A stretch of 51,898 nt of DNA from Algoriphagus sp. GTDB taxonomy: Bacteria; Bacteroidota; Bacteroidia; Cytophagales; Cyclobacteriaceae. Numbering within the stretch: position 1 is the first letter of the stretch; every line of letters starts with the position of its first letter. The position numbers were made by a program, and so were the translations under genes. This document shows positions 23,216 through 32,318 of this stretch, one piece after another. The stretch spans positions 1-51,898 of the forward strand of contig NZ_JAMWZB010000007.1 in assembly GCF_024305035.1 (NCBI RefSeq), in the 5' to 3' direction. The notes under the pieces were generated by a model that was given only the letters and a program-made list of their open reading frames with translations, did not search any database and was not told the DNA's origin.

Positions 23216-24520
23216 ATGTCATCTTTTCGGGTAAGAGGCGGAAATCAGCTTAAAGGTGAGATCATCCCTCAAGGCGCTAAAAACGAGGCGCTTCAGATTC
23301 TTTGCGCAGTTTTATTGACCTCAGAAAAGGTCACCATCAACAAAATCCCCACGATCCGCGATGTCAACAAACTCATCGAGCTATTGGGAGATATGGGGGT
23401 CAAAGTGACCAAATTAGGTCCAGAATCCTATTCTTTTCAAGCAGATCAAGTTAATTTAGATTATTTGGAAACTGCGGATTTCTTGGACAAAGCCTCTGCA
23501 CTTCGGGGTTCGGTCATGATTTTGGGGCCACTTTTATCTCGATTTGGGACCGGAAAGCTTTCCAAACCGGGAGGTGATAAAATCGGTCGCAGACGAATGG
23601 ATACCCACTTTTTTGGCTTTCAAAAACTCGGTGCCAAATTCCGATACGATGCCGAAAGGGAGATTTTTCACATTGACGGCAAAAACCTCAAAGGAACTTA
23701 CATGCTTCTCGATGAGGCCTCAGTGACCGGCACAGCCAATATCGTCATGGCTGCGGTCATGGCCGAAGGCAAAACAACCATTTATAATGCTGCCTGCGAA
23801 CCCTACCTGCAGCAACTCTGTGATATGCTTAATCGCATGGGCGCAAAAATAAGCGGTGTAGGCTCGAATTTATTGACCATCCAAGGAGTAGAAAAACTCG
23901 GGGGAACCGAACACACCATGCTACCGGACATGATTGAAATCGGTTCTTTCATCGGAATGGCAGCAATGACGCAATCAGAGATCACCATCAAAAACTGCCA
24001 AATCCCCAAACTGGGCATTATCCCAGATACTTTCCGAAGAATGGGAATCCAATTGGAGTTTCGAGGAGATGATATTTTTATCCCTGAGCAAAAGCACTAC
24101 GAAATCGAAACCTTTATTGATGGATCTATTTTAACGGTAGCCGATCAGATTTGGCCAGGCTTTACTCCAGACTTACTTTCCATCGTTTTGGTCACCGCCA
24201 CTCAGGCAAAAGGAACAGTTTTGGTCCATCAGAAAATGTTTGAATCCCGCTTATTCTTTGTCGATAAATTGATCGATATGGGAGCGCAGATTATTCTCTG
24301 CGATCCACATCGGGCAACGGTGATTGGTCTGGACCGGAAATACCAACTAAAAGGAATCCGAATGACTTCCCCGGACATCCGTGCTGGGGTGGCACTTTTA
24401 ATTGCAGCCATGTCCGCAAAGGGAACATCCGTGATTGACAATATTGAGCAGATTGATCGGGGATATCAGTATATTGATCAGCGACTGAATGCCCTTGGAG
24501 CAGACATCGAGCGAATTTAA
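23216..24520 (+). CDS. murA: UDP-N-acetylglucosamine 1-carboxyvinyltransferase (Asp in place of catalytic Cys)
   Basis: 434 aa EPSP-synthase fold. N-terminal GGNQLKGEIIPQGAKNEALQ, Lys22/Asn23-type residues conserved, and C-terminal GYQYIDQRLNALGADI. The loop normally GGC(A/S)IGxRPxDLH reads PGGDKIGRRRMDTH, so the catalytic Cys115-equivalent is Asp121. In other bacteria Asp at this position gives fosfomycin-insensitive MurA. First committed step of peptidoglycan synthesis; cytosolic. Followed by a terminator at 24565-24610. Confidence 0.94.
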   Translation: MSSFRVRGGNQLKGEIIPQGAKNEALQILCAVLLTSEKVTINKIPTIRDVNKLIELLGDMGVKVTKLGPESYSFQADQVNLDYLETADFLDKASALRGSVMILGPLLSRFGTGKLSKPGGDKIGRRRMDTHFFGFQKLGAKFRYDAEREIFHIDGKNLKGTYMLLDEASVTGTANIVMAAVMAEGKTTIYNAACEPYLQQLCDMLNRMGAKISGVGSNLLTIQGVEKLGGTEHTMLPDMIEIGSFIGMAAMTQSEITIKNCQIPKLGIIPDTFRRMGIQLEFRGDDIFIPEQKHYEIETFIDGSILTVADQIWPGFTPDLLSIVLVTATQAKGTVLVHQKMFESRLFFVDKLIDMGAQIILCDPHRATVIGLDRKYQLKGIRMTSPDIRAGVALLIAAMSAKGTSVIDNIEQIDRGYQYIDQRLNALGADIERI

Positions 24521-24564
24521 TCTATAGGAAAAAGAAGGACCTCTACAACCTTTAAGTCAATCTC

Positions 24565-24610
24565 AAACCCTATTCGAGAGCTAATTTACTTGGCTCTCGA
24601 GTGGGGTTTT
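24565..24610 (+). terminator. intrinsic terminator of murA
   Basis: AAACCC-TATTC-GAGAGC pairs with GCTCTCGAGTGGGGTTT around an ~11-nt loop, followed by TTTTTG. Begins 45 nt after the murA stop. The rest of 24521-24837 is the upstream region of the dehydratase gene; nothing else is visible. Confidence 0.75.
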
Positions 24611-24837
24611 TGCTTGTTATCCTTTTCGAAAACCCGTTTACCAAAAATCTTACAATTAGGATACTCTGGTTTTTAAAAACGCTATTCCCCCTTTCAATCC
24701 AAAAAAATGTAGCTTTTGCTCTATTCTGACCATTTTTAGTAGGCTCAAATCAGGAAAGCATACGTAATTACACCCACAATCATTCGGATATTCATATTTT
24801 TTTCTAACTTCTGAAAAATTTATCAACCCAAAAACCT

Positions 24838-26556
24838 ATGACCAAAAAGAAGCTCAGAAGCCAGGAATGGTATGGCCGGACCGGAAAAGACGGTTTTATT
24901 TACCGTTCTTGGATGAAAAACCAGGGATTTCCCCATCACCTCTTTGAAGGGGATAAACCGGTAATCGGTATTTGCAATACCTGGTCTGAGCTAACTCCCT
25001 GCAATGCGCACTTTCGGGACCTTGCGCAAGCTTTGAAGCGAGGAATCTGGGAAGCAGGTGGATTTCCGTTGGAATTTCCCGTGATGTCGCTTGGTGAATG
25101 TTCCATCAAACCCACAGCCATGCTTTTTCGAAATCTGGCCTCTATGGATGTAGAGGAAAGCATCCGCGCCAATCCCATGGATGGAGTGATTTTAATGTGC
25201 GGTTGTGATAAAACCACCCCTTCGCTCGTCATGGGTGCCGCTTCGGTCGATTTGCCTACTTTGGTAATTTCAGGCGGCCCGATGTTGGTGGGACGATTCA
25301 AGGGCAAAAAAATCGGGACCTCTGATGTGTGGCGATTTGCTGAAGATTATAAACTGGGTAAGCTTTCACAGGAAGAATTTATCGAGGCCGAAGCGGCAAT
25401 GTCCCGCTCGGTCGGCCACTGTGCCCCGATGGGAACCGCCTCCACGATGGCAGCCATGGTAGAGGCATTGGGCTTGGCCTTGCCAGACAATGCAACCATA
25501 CCTGCGGCAGATTCCCGCCGCAAAGTTCTCGCCCACATGGCGGGAATTCGAATCGTCGAAATGGTCAATGAAGACCTCAAAATGAGCAAAGTGCTCACTC
25601 GGAAATCCTTCGAAAATGCCATCATGGTCAATGCTGCATTGGGCGGTTCGACCAATTTTATCCTTCATCTTACCGCCATCGCCAAACGGATCGGAGTAGA
25701 ATTGGAGTTGACAGATTTTGATCATTTTTCTTCAAAAATTCCCTTGATCGCCAATGTGCAGCCTTCCGGGGAACACTGGGTAGAGGATTTGTTTTATGCC
25801 GGTGGACTTCCGGCAGTGATGAAAGAAATCGAAAACCAACTTCACACCGAGGTGATCACCGTCACCGGAAAAAGCCTGAACGAAAATATCCAAAAAGCGG
25901 AATGCTATGACCGAAATCTGATCGGAACCTTTGATAACCCGATCAAACCGGATTCGGGAATCGCCGTGCTCAAAGGAAACCTCTGTCCAAATGGGGCGGT
26001 AATCAAACCTTCGGCAGCTAGCCCGGGACTGCTCAAACACATCGGTAAAGCTGTAGTTTTCGAGGATATTGATGATTTCAAAGCAAAAATCGATGATCCA
26101 AATTTGGATATTGAGGAATCAAGCGTGATGGTTCTAAAAAATGTAGGACCAAAAGGCTACCCTGGAATGCCGGAAGTAGGGAATATGGCCTTGCCAAAAA
26201 AATTACTCGAAAAAGGAGTCAAAGACATGGTTCGCATTTCGGATGGACGGATGAGTGGAACGGGCTTTGGCACGGTAGTGCTTCATGTCTCTCCCGAATC
26301 GGCAATTGGCGGTCCGCTCGCTTTGGTTCAAACTGGAGATCAAATCGAGCTGGATGTCCCAAATCGTAGTTTGAACTTATTGATTACGGAAGAGGAATTT
26401 GAAAAGCGAAGGGCAGCATTTCAGCCCATCAAACTCCCCTATGAACGCGGTTATGTCAATCTATTTCTTGACAAAGTCAATCAAGCTCATGAAGGGGTTG
26501 ATTTTGATTTTCTCCAAGGAAGCTCGGGCTCTGAGGTAAAAAGAGACTCGCATTGA
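24838..26556 (+). CDS. IlvD/Edd family dehydratase (probable sugar-acid dehydratase)
   Basis: 572 aa. Fe-S and Mg ligands of the family are visible: CNTWSELTPCNAH, GVILMCGCDKTTPS (FeS Cys pair region), and GHCAPMGTASTM. C-terminal DGRMSGTGFGTVVLHVSPE is typical of the sugar-acid dehydratase branch rather than branched-chain IlvD. Would convert an aldonate to a 2-keto-3-deoxy acid in the cytosol. First gene of a three-gene operon with an SDR and an ADC-family protein. Substrate not determined. Confidence 0.88.
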   Translation: MTKKKLRSQEWYGRTGKDGFIYRSWMKNQGFPHHLFEGDKPVIGICNTWSELTPCNAHFRDLAQALKRGIWEAGGFPLEFPVMSLGECSIKPTAMLFRNLASMDVEESIRANPMDGVILMCGCDKTTPSLVMGAASVDLPTLVISGGPMLVGRFKGKKIGTSDVWRFAEDYKLGKLSQEEFIEAEAAMSRSVGHCAPMGTASTMAAMVEALGLALPDNATIPAADSRRKVLAHMAGIRIVEMVNEDLKMSKVLTRKSFENAIMVNAALGGSTNFILHLTAIAKRIGVELELTDFDHFSSKIPLIANVQPSGEHWVEDLFYAGGLPAVMKEIENQLHTEVITVTGKSLNENIQKAECYDRNLIGTFDNPIKPDSGIAVLKGNLCPNGAVIKPSAASPGLLKHIGKAVVFEDIDDFKAKIDDPNLDIEESSVMVLKNVGPKGYPGMPEVGNMALPKKLLEKGVKDMVRISDGRMSGTGFGTVVLHVSPESAIGGPLALVQTGDQIELDVPNRSLNLLITEEEFEKRRAAFQPIKLPYERGYVNLFLDKVNQAHEGVDFDFLQGSSGSEVKRDSH

Positions 26557-26614
26557 TCGGGATGTACCTAAAACTGGCCAGATTTTAATCAGGCCGAGTT
26601 TTACCAAATTAAAA

Positions 26615-27376
26615 ATGAAAACACCAAAAGTAGCCATCGTAACGGGTGCCGGTCAGGGAATCGGACTGGAGATCGCCCGAAAGCTGGTCTTCAAAGGAGG
26701 TCAGGTGATACTCAACGACCTGGAAAAAAGCCTCACCGAAGACGCCGTAGCCAATCTTTCCAGACTTGGAAAAGGAAAGGTATTAGCTTGCTCTGGAGAT
26801 GCTGCAAGCGAATCGGTCATTCATGAACTCATGGAATTGGCCCAGTCTAACTTTGGGAAAATTGACCAAATTGTGGCCAATGCTGGGGTGACTTTATTTG
26901 GAAGTTTTTTAGATTATAATCGTGAGGATTTTATGGAGGTGGTGCGGGTAAATCAGGTTGGAACTTTTTTTCTGGTTCAGGCTGCCGCCAGGGTAATGAA
27001 GGAACAGGAAAACGGCGGATCCATCCTTTTGACCTCCTCGGTCACTGCCCATCAAAGTCACGAAAACCTCGCTGCCTATGCCATGTCCAAAGCAGCCATA
27101 GAAATGCTTGCCAAAAACCTCGTACTCGAGCTTGCGCCCTTAGGCATCCGGATCAATACCATAGCACCTGGAGCTACCCTAACCGAACGTACAACCTCTG
27201 ATCCTGACTACGCAAAAACCTGGTCTAAACTCACCCCATTAGGCCGACCGGCATCCACACTGGACATTGCCGAGGCGGCCTCATTCCTGCTTTCGGATCG
27301 AGCACGCCATATCACTGGACAAACTTTAATTATCGATGGCGGTTGGACCAGTATAAGCCCATCACCCTATGAATGA
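26615..27376 (+). CDS. SDR family oxidoreductase
   Basis: 253 aa classical short-chain dehydrogenase. NAD(P)-binding VTGAGQGIGLEIA at 8-20, NAG at about 89-91, catalytic Ser in LLTSSVTAH, Tyr-x3-Lys in YAMSKAAIE, and C-terminal HITGQTLIIDGGW. Starts 58 nt after the dehydratase and overlaps the next gene by 8 nt. In sugar-acid pathways such SDRs oxidise the aldonate or keto-deoxy intermediate; role here inferred. Confidence 0.92.
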   Translation: MKTPKVAIVTGAGQGIGLEIARKLVFKGGQVILNDLEKSLTEDAVANLSRLGKGKVLACSGDAASESVIHELMELAQSNFGKIDQIVANAGVTLFGSFLDYNREDFMEVVRVNQVGTFFLVQAAARVMKEQENGGSILLTSSVTAHQSHENLAAYAMSKAAIEMLAKNLVLELAPLGIRINTIAPGATLTERTTSDPDYAKTWSKLTPLGRPASTLDIAEAASFLLSDRARHITGQTLIIDGGWTSISPSPYE

Positions 27377-28043
27377 AAGAGAAATCCTAAACTTATCTAA
27401 AAGTAAATTTGTCAAATTTGCTCCACCACCTTGGAATCTCAAGGGACAGGGAATCATCTTTGCCTATAAAATCTCTCATTCTTGGATCAAAGAATGTGCT
27501 CTTATTCCAGATTATTTAAGAAAAGAATTTAGAGGGGGACTGGGATTTTTGATGTTGATAAATTACCAGCAAAGCCCCGTGGGACCCTACCGAGAGCTCC
27601 TTTTCATCCCTGGGAAATTCGGAAAGTCACGAAAGCATTCTATCATCAGCATCTTTGTTAACACTCTGGCAAGCACCCAAAATGGTCGTACCAATTGGGG
27701 CATTCCAAAAAGCAAAGCAGAGATTGATTGGGTAGAGAATAACGGAAAACTTCTAATCACAGTTAAAAAACTTAACCATATCATCTTCAGCTGTGAGGTG
27801 AACTCGGGAGGAATTCCTCTTCCTGCAACCACCTCATTTCTGCCGATTGACCTTCATCAGCGGTGGAATGGCGTCCAGTTTTTTGTCAAACCGACGGGCA
27901 GTGGCTGGGGAAAACTGGCAACCCTTAGCATCAAGGAATTGGATCCAGAATACTTTCCTGACCTCAGGCCTTTTCGCCCATTTTTTGGGATCAACGTTAA
28001 CCCAATCTCAATCCATTTCCCGGAAGCAAAATTCCATGAATAA
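27369..28043 (+). CDS. acetoacetate decarboxylase family protein
   Basis: 224 aa with the family features FAPPPWNLKGQGIIFAY, GPYRELLFIPGKF, and NWGIPKSKAEI. Members include true decarboxylases and enzymes with Schiff-base aldolase/dehydratase activity. No signal peptide. Its ATG lies within the end of the SDR gene, so the two are translationally coupled. In this operon a role in processing a keto-acid intermediate is plausible but not shown. Confidence 0.82.
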   Translation: MNEREILNLSKSKFVKFAPPPWNLKGQGIIFAYKISHSWIKECALIPDYLRKEFRGGLGFLMLINYQQSPVGPYRELLFIPGKFGKSRKHSIISIFVNTLASTQNGRTNWGIPKSKAEIDWVENNGKLLITVKKLNHIIFSCEVNSGGIPLPATTSFLPIDLHQRWNGVQFFVKPTGSGWGKLATLSIKELDPEYFPDLRPFRPFFGINVNPISIHFPEAKFHE

Positions 28044-28143
28044 CTTAAAAGAAAGACTTTATCCTAAACGATTTCCTGCCAACTAATCCTTCAACATTTC
28101 TCATCCCTTTCAGTTACTCCTTTACTAAATAAATCTTCATTCC

Positions 28144-28791
28144 ATGAAAAACATTAGCCTCATTCTACTTTCTGCATTCTTAATTTTTGGCTGCCAACAA
28201 GCCGAAGAAAAATCCGAAACCCTACCCATGAAAGTAGCCCAAGCCTATGGCATCGATCAGTGGGATCAAGTTAAAACCATTGAATATACCTGGAATGTCC
28301 AAAGGGATTCAGCCACTGTATTTTCCAGAAATTGGAAATGGAATGTCAAAGATCGTACCGTAGGGTATACTGGGGCCGATACCAGCTACACTTATAGTCT
28401 GGACCTGCCAACAGATTCACTTCCTGAAGCGGACAAAGGTTTCATCAATGATAAATATTGGTTTATGATGCCTTTTCAGCTGGCCTGGGATCAGGGATAC
28501 ACCTTTGAAACCGAGGAAAATGCAAGCTCCCCACTAAAAGGTTCCCCCTCCACCAAACTGACCATCATCTACAATTCTGCGGATGGCTATACCCCTGGGG
28601 ATGCCTATGACCTGTATTTGGATGAAAATCATATGATTTTAGAGTGGACTTTCCGAAGGGGAAATGGCGATCAAGGCGCTACTTGGACTTGGGAGAATGT
28701 CCAGGACTTTGGTCCTATCAAACTCGCCTTGGACCATAAAAATGCGCTAGGTGAAAAATTCATTTGGTTTACCGACGTTAAAGTTAATTAA
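28144..28791 (+). CDS. uncharacterised lipoprotein (215 aa)
   Basis: Signal peptide MKNISLILLSAFLIFGC with lipobox. Beta-rich body with many aromatic residues (IEYTWNVQRDSATVFSRNWK, DKYWFMMPFQLAWDQGYTF, LILEWTF-like strand), compatible with a LolA-like or outer-membrane lipoprotein domain of unknown function. Starts 100 nt after the ADC gene and ends before a clear terminator, so may be the last gene of that operon. Confidence 0.75.
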   Translation: MKNISLILLSAFLIFGCQQAEEKSETLPMKVAQAYGIDQWDQVKTIEYTWNVQRDSATVFSRNWKWNVKDRTVGYTGADTSYTYSLDLPTDSLPEADKGFINDKYWFMMPFQLAWDQGYTFETEENASSPLKGSPSTKLTIIYNSADGYTPGDAYDLYLDENHMILEWTFRRGNGDQGATWTWENVQDFGPIKLALDHKNALGEKFIWFTDVKVN

Positions 28792-28816
28792 ACGGAAATC
28801 TGCCTGCTTAAAAATG

Positions 28817-28844
28817 ATCCCTTTAGTCAAAAAGCGAAAGGGAT
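28817..28844 (+). terminator. intrinsic terminator
   Basis: Perfect 8-bp stem ATCCCTTT/AAAGGGAT followed by TTTTTT, 26 nt after the lipoprotein stop. Confidence 0.85.
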
Positions 28845-28872
28845 TTTTTTATCTTGAGATAAAACTCATCTT

Positions 28873-29763
28873 ATGAAAAATCATTCTCCAAATCGACGGG
28901 ATTTTTTACTTAAAAGCGGCACCTTACTAGGGGCTGGGCTGATGGCAAACCCCTTTTCGCTCTTTGCCTCAAAAAATTCTTGGACAGTGGGTGAGATTAT
29001 AGACGCTTTTATCTCCCAAGTCCCCAATGCACCATTTGAACAAACGGTAGACACGATCAAAGTCGGCTCGCGTGATCAGGTGGTGACCGGAGTAGTGACG
29101 ACCATGTTCACTACCCTGGAAATCATCCAAAAAGCCATCGAACTCAAAGCCAACCTGATCATTCCGCATGAGCCTACTTTCTTCTCCGGTCAAGACGAAA
29201 CGGATTATTTGCAAGAGGATCCTGTTTTCAGAGCCAAATATGAGTTGATGGAGAAAAACGGAATTACCCTCTGGCGAAATCATGATTATGTGCACCGGAT
29301 GACCGACGATGGCGTCCGTGTGGGTGTGGTGGAAGACTTGGACTGGCAGGAATATTACATGCCCGGCAGCCGCATCCTCACCATTCCCAAAACTGATCTT
29401 CGTGGACTGATCAATCACCTAAAAACCAAACTCGATGTGCCGGCCATGCGGTATGTGGGGGATTTAAATCAACCTTGCCGTAAAGTACTCTTGCTTCCCG
29501 GTGCCGTGGGTGGACGTCTCCAAATCACTCAAATCATGGAGCATAGACCCGATGTTTTGGTATGTGGAGAATCCAATGAATGGGAAACCCCTGAATATGT
29601 CCGCGCAGCCAATGAAATCGGAATGAAACTCTCCATGATTGAGATTGGACATTCCGCAAGCGAAGAAGGCGGATCGGAATTTGTCAAAAATTGGCTCAAC
29701 AAACACATGCCAGGACTGCCGGTTTTTCACATCCCTTCAGGCAATTCATTGCAGGTGTTTTGA
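28873..29763 (+). CDS. Tat-exported Nif3-like dinuclear-metal protein
   Basis: 296 aa. Twin-arginine signal (NRRDFLLKSGTLLGAGLMA), cleaved near FASKN. Body matches the Nif3/DUF34 family: TGVVTTMFTTLEIIQKAIEL, IIPHEPTFF, LLLPGAVGG and VCGESNEWETPEY, EIGHSASEEGG. His/Glu/Asp metal ligands are plausible (HEP, HNHD-like, GHS). Most Nif3 proteins are cytosolic, so a Tat signal is a noteworthy variation seen in Bacteroidota. Substrate unknown. Confidence 0.8.
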   Translation: MKNHSPNRRDFLLKSGTLLGAGLMANPFSLFASKNSWTVGEIIDAFISQVPNAPFEQTVDTIKVGSRDQVVTGVVTTMFTTLEIIQKAIELKANLIIPHEPTFFSGQDETDYLQEDPVFRAKYELMEKNGITLWRNHDYVHRMTDDGVRVGVVEDLDWQEYYMPGSRILTIPKTDLRGLINHLKTKLDVPAMRYVGDLNQPCRKVLLLPGAVGGRLQITQIMEHRPDVLVCGESNEWETPEYVRAANEIGMKLSMIEIGHSASEEGGSEFVKNWLNKHMPGLPVFHIPSGNSLQVF

Positions 29764-29964
29764 GGATAGAATAGGATAAATCAAATCCACCTAAATAAAT
29801 TTCCTGAATGACCTGCTCTCTTTATTCATTAAATCAACTTCTGATCCAAGCGTATCAGCCAGAATAAACGATATTTTTCGACCTTTTTATACCATTTACA
29901 ATTCACCGACTAAAAATTTTGACAATAAATCCCTTAATTTGAGGACTATCTTTAAACTACCAAA

Positions 29965-30882
29965 ATGAATATGAAAAAGCTTTATTTTTCCTTCGCTTTA
30001 CTCTTGTTTTTCACAGCCACTTGGGCACAGAAAACAGAACTAAAGCTCAATTTGAATGTAGATGAAACCTACCTTCAAAAAACACAATCTACCATGTCCA
30101 TTGCCCAAAATGTTCAGGGAATGGAAATGGACATCGATATGAATTTGACTGGCGAACTGAGTTATCTGGTCAAAAATTTCGAAGACGGAGTCTATGACAT
30201 GGAAGTCCAATACAAATCCATGGAAATGAATATGGTGATGCCCCAAGGAAATGAAATGACGATAAAAAGTGGGGATGAAACCAATCCAATGTCTAAACTC
30301 TTTACCAATTTTTGCAATGTACCTTTCAGCCTGAAAATGAATCAGTACGGCAGAATTCAAGACATTTCAGGTTTTGACAAAATCTATGAGAAAGTGTTTG
30401 CAGATTTTCCCGGCATGAGTAGTGAACAACTCGCTCAGATGAAGGAACAAGTTTCAGGAACTTTTGGAGAAAAAAGTCTTCGAAGTAATATGGAAATGAC
30501 CCTTGCCATTTACCCCAATCAAAACGTAGCAGAGGGGGACACTTGGGTGGTGGAAAGCGAGCTGACATCGGGTATGAATGTGATTGTAAATAGCAATTAC
30601 ACCTATTTAGGTTCAGATGAAGCCCATCATAAAATTACCGGTGAGGCAACTTTAAGCAGCAGTCCCAATGCATTTGAGATGAACGGGATGAGTGTAAAAT
30701 CCGACCTCAATGGCTCCATTAAATCAGACATCTTAGTTGATAAAATCACTGGCTGGATCTATGAAGCAAAGATTTCTCAGGTAATAGAGGGAGCAACGAT
30801 CATGGAAGGAAATCCTCAAATGCCTGAAGGCATGCGAATTCCCATGAAAATAAAATCAGAGATGACCTTTACCGGCCAGTAA
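29965..30882 (+). CDS. secreted DUF6263-like protein (305 aa)
   Basis: Cleavable signal peptide (LYFSFALLLFFTATWAQ). Met-rich, beta-rich body with repeating strands (MEMDIDMNLTGELSYLV, YDMEVQYKSMEMNMVMPQ, GDTWVVESEL), similar to the DUF6263 family of exported Bacteroidota proteins. No enzyme motifs. Alternative start at the second Met (29971). Between this gene and the next terminator lies an intergenic repeat copy. Function unknown. Confidence 0.75.
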   Translation: MNMKKLYFSFALLLFFTATWAQKTELKLNLNVDETYLQKTQSTMSIAQNVQGMEMDIDMNLTGELSYLVKNFEDGVYDMEVQYKSMEMNMVMPQGNEMTIKSGDETNPMSKLFTNFCNVPFSLKMNQYGRIQDISGFDKIYEKVFADFPGMSSEQLAQMKEQVSGTFGEKSLRSNMEMTLAIYPNQNVAEGDTWVVESELTSGMNVIVNSNYTYLGSDEAHHKITGEATLSSSPNAFEMNGMSVKSDLNGSIKSDILVDKITGWIYEAKISQVIEGATIMEGNPQMPEGMRIPMKIKSEMTFTGQ

Positions 30883-30930
30883 TTCTATAGCTGGTTTTCA
30901 ACACTTGAGCCCAAAAACTTCTAGCCAACT

Positions 30931-31021
30931 CAGATGAAATCGAGCATGATGTACCCGTCACTCACCGGGATGATTAGAATTGCGAGATTCCATATGACCG
31001 CTGAAGAACCAATTATAAACA
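30931..31021. repeat. intergenic repeat, copy 1
   Basis: Starts GATGAAATCGAGCATGAYGT and ends CCAATTATAAAC; contains GGGATGATTA and GCGAGATTCCAT. Two further copies lie at 34673-34800 and 34801-34887. Not coding in any frame. Confidence 0.8.
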
Positions 31022-31111
31022 GATGAAATATCCATTATTTCATCCCAAAAACAATCGAAAAAACGATTGAATTCTAAGCTACCTGTTTAGCCTCCTACAT
31101 CTTTCGAAACA

Positions 31112-31135
31112 AAAAGCCGGGCAAAACCCGGCTTT
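31112..31135. terminator. bidirectional terminator
   Basis: AAAAGCCGGG caaaa CCCGGCTTTT hairpin with A and T tracts on both sides, between convergent genes ending at 30882 and 31159. Strong on both strands. Confidence 0.85.
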
Positions 31136-31158
31136 TTGTTTTTCTTCATTCCATAGGA

Positions 31159-31584
31159 TCAATCCTTCTTGAAAATCTCACCTACGTTGGTTTTTAACTT
31201 TTTCCACTCGTTTTCAATATCCTCCGCAGTTTTATTTACTGAAGTTTTGACATCTTGCCACGTGTTTTCGCTGGCATTTTCTACTTCCTCCATGGCCTTT
31301 TCAATTTCAGATTTCTCGCCACGAAGATCTTCTTCCATTTCCTCAATTTCAGCTTTCAGTTCATCGGAAGCCTCTTCCTTTTCTGCCTCCAACCGTTGAA
31401 TTTCCCGATCTATCTCAGCCTCCATTTCTCGGAGTTCCTGCTGAAGCTCGCTGCGTTCCTCTTCAAATTCGACTTCCACCTCTACGGATTCCGTCTCTGT
31501 GGTTTCATTTTGATTTCCATTACATGCCATCAAAGAAAGACCTCCAATGGCCATGGCTAAAATTGCTGATGATTTAAGTTTCAT
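31159..31584 (-). CDS. coiled-coil lipoprotein (141 aa)
   Basis: Start at ATG 31584 (MKLKSSAILAMAIGGLSLMAC, lipobox); the 23-codon extension is not needed. Residues about 30-110 are almost entirely Glu/Lys/Arg heptads (ELQQELREMEAEIDREIQRL), a long coiled coil, followed by a short amphipathic tail (NEWKKLKTNVGEIF). Likely periplasmic and membrane-anchored. No family function known. Confidence 0.8.
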   Translation of the reverse strand: MKLKSSAILAMAIGGLSLMACNGNQNETTETESVEVEVEFEEERSELQQELREMEAEIDREIQRLEAEKEEASDELKAEIEEMEEDLRGEKSEIEKAMEEVENASENTWQDVKTSVNKTAEDIENEWKKLKTNVGEIFKKD

Positions 31585-31721
31585 AGTGAATATGAGTTTA
31601 AGTAAAACAATTGGTTTAGGCCCATAAAGAATCAATCCCCATGCCAAGCCCAAAATGCCGACATTTTTTCAGTTTTTCATTTAAATCGTATTGAACGAAA
31701 AACCTTTTTTCACTTAAATCC

Positions 31722-32315
31722 TTACAGACTCCAGGTATTCCCCACTTCAGCAAGAGGCATACAGCCTCTGTACTCACCCGGAATCGGATCGTAACTGAGG
31801 ACATTTCTCCCGATTTCCTCCGAACTGAAATAGGCCCAAAGTACCGTAGATTTCAATCCCCGATAAAACCCAACAGGCTCTCGAGGCCCCACATCTCCTC
31901 CCCAAACTTTTTTGGCAAATTTTGGAGAATTAGCCTCGTGCTCCTTAAAGCAGGCTGCTTTGTCCTCTGCAGAAAGCTCAGCAAAGATATCCCCATATTT
32001 TTTCTTGCAGTCGGCATTGAATTTTTCGATATCAGCCACCACCTGTTTTTGCCCTGATTCATCGTAGGTTTTGGCATACATCAGATCAATAAAAATATCA
32101 GCCTTGACATCCAATCCTCCCGGCGTATCTGTTTTAGGCAAAAGAAAATCCACGAAAGAAGACAGAAACCTCGCATGTTCATCTGATAAAAACTGAGGAG
32201 TCCAAGTCAATCGATCCTGTTGCGAACAGGACTGAAGTAAGCTGAGCAATGTGGGGGCTCCAGCGGCCGCGCCGAATGCTAAAACTGATTTTTTGAGTGC
32301 GTCTCGTCTATTCAT
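31722..32315 (-). CDS. gluconate 2-dehydrogenase subunit 3 family protein
   Basis: Tat-like signal (MNRRDALKKSVLAFGAAAGA) with a Cys in SLLQSC. Body has LSDEHARFLSSFVDFLLPKT and DTPGGLDVKADIFIDLMY, typical of the small subunit that accompanies flavin GMC dehydrogenases. 197 aa. Starts 3 nt after the stop of the GMC gene upstream, so the two form one operon. Probably guides export of the GMC subunit. Confidence 0.9.
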   Translation of the reverse strand: MNRRDALKKSVLAFGAAAGAPTLLSLLQSCSQQDRLTWTPQFLSDEHARFLSSFVDFLLPKTDTPGGLDVKADIFIDLMYAKTYDESGQKQVVADIEKFNADCKKKYGDIFAELSAEDKAACFKEHEANSPKFAKKVWGGDVGPREPVGFYRGLKSTVLWAYFSSEEIGRNVLSYDPIPGEYRGCMPLAEVGNTWSL

Positions 32316-32318
32316 GGC

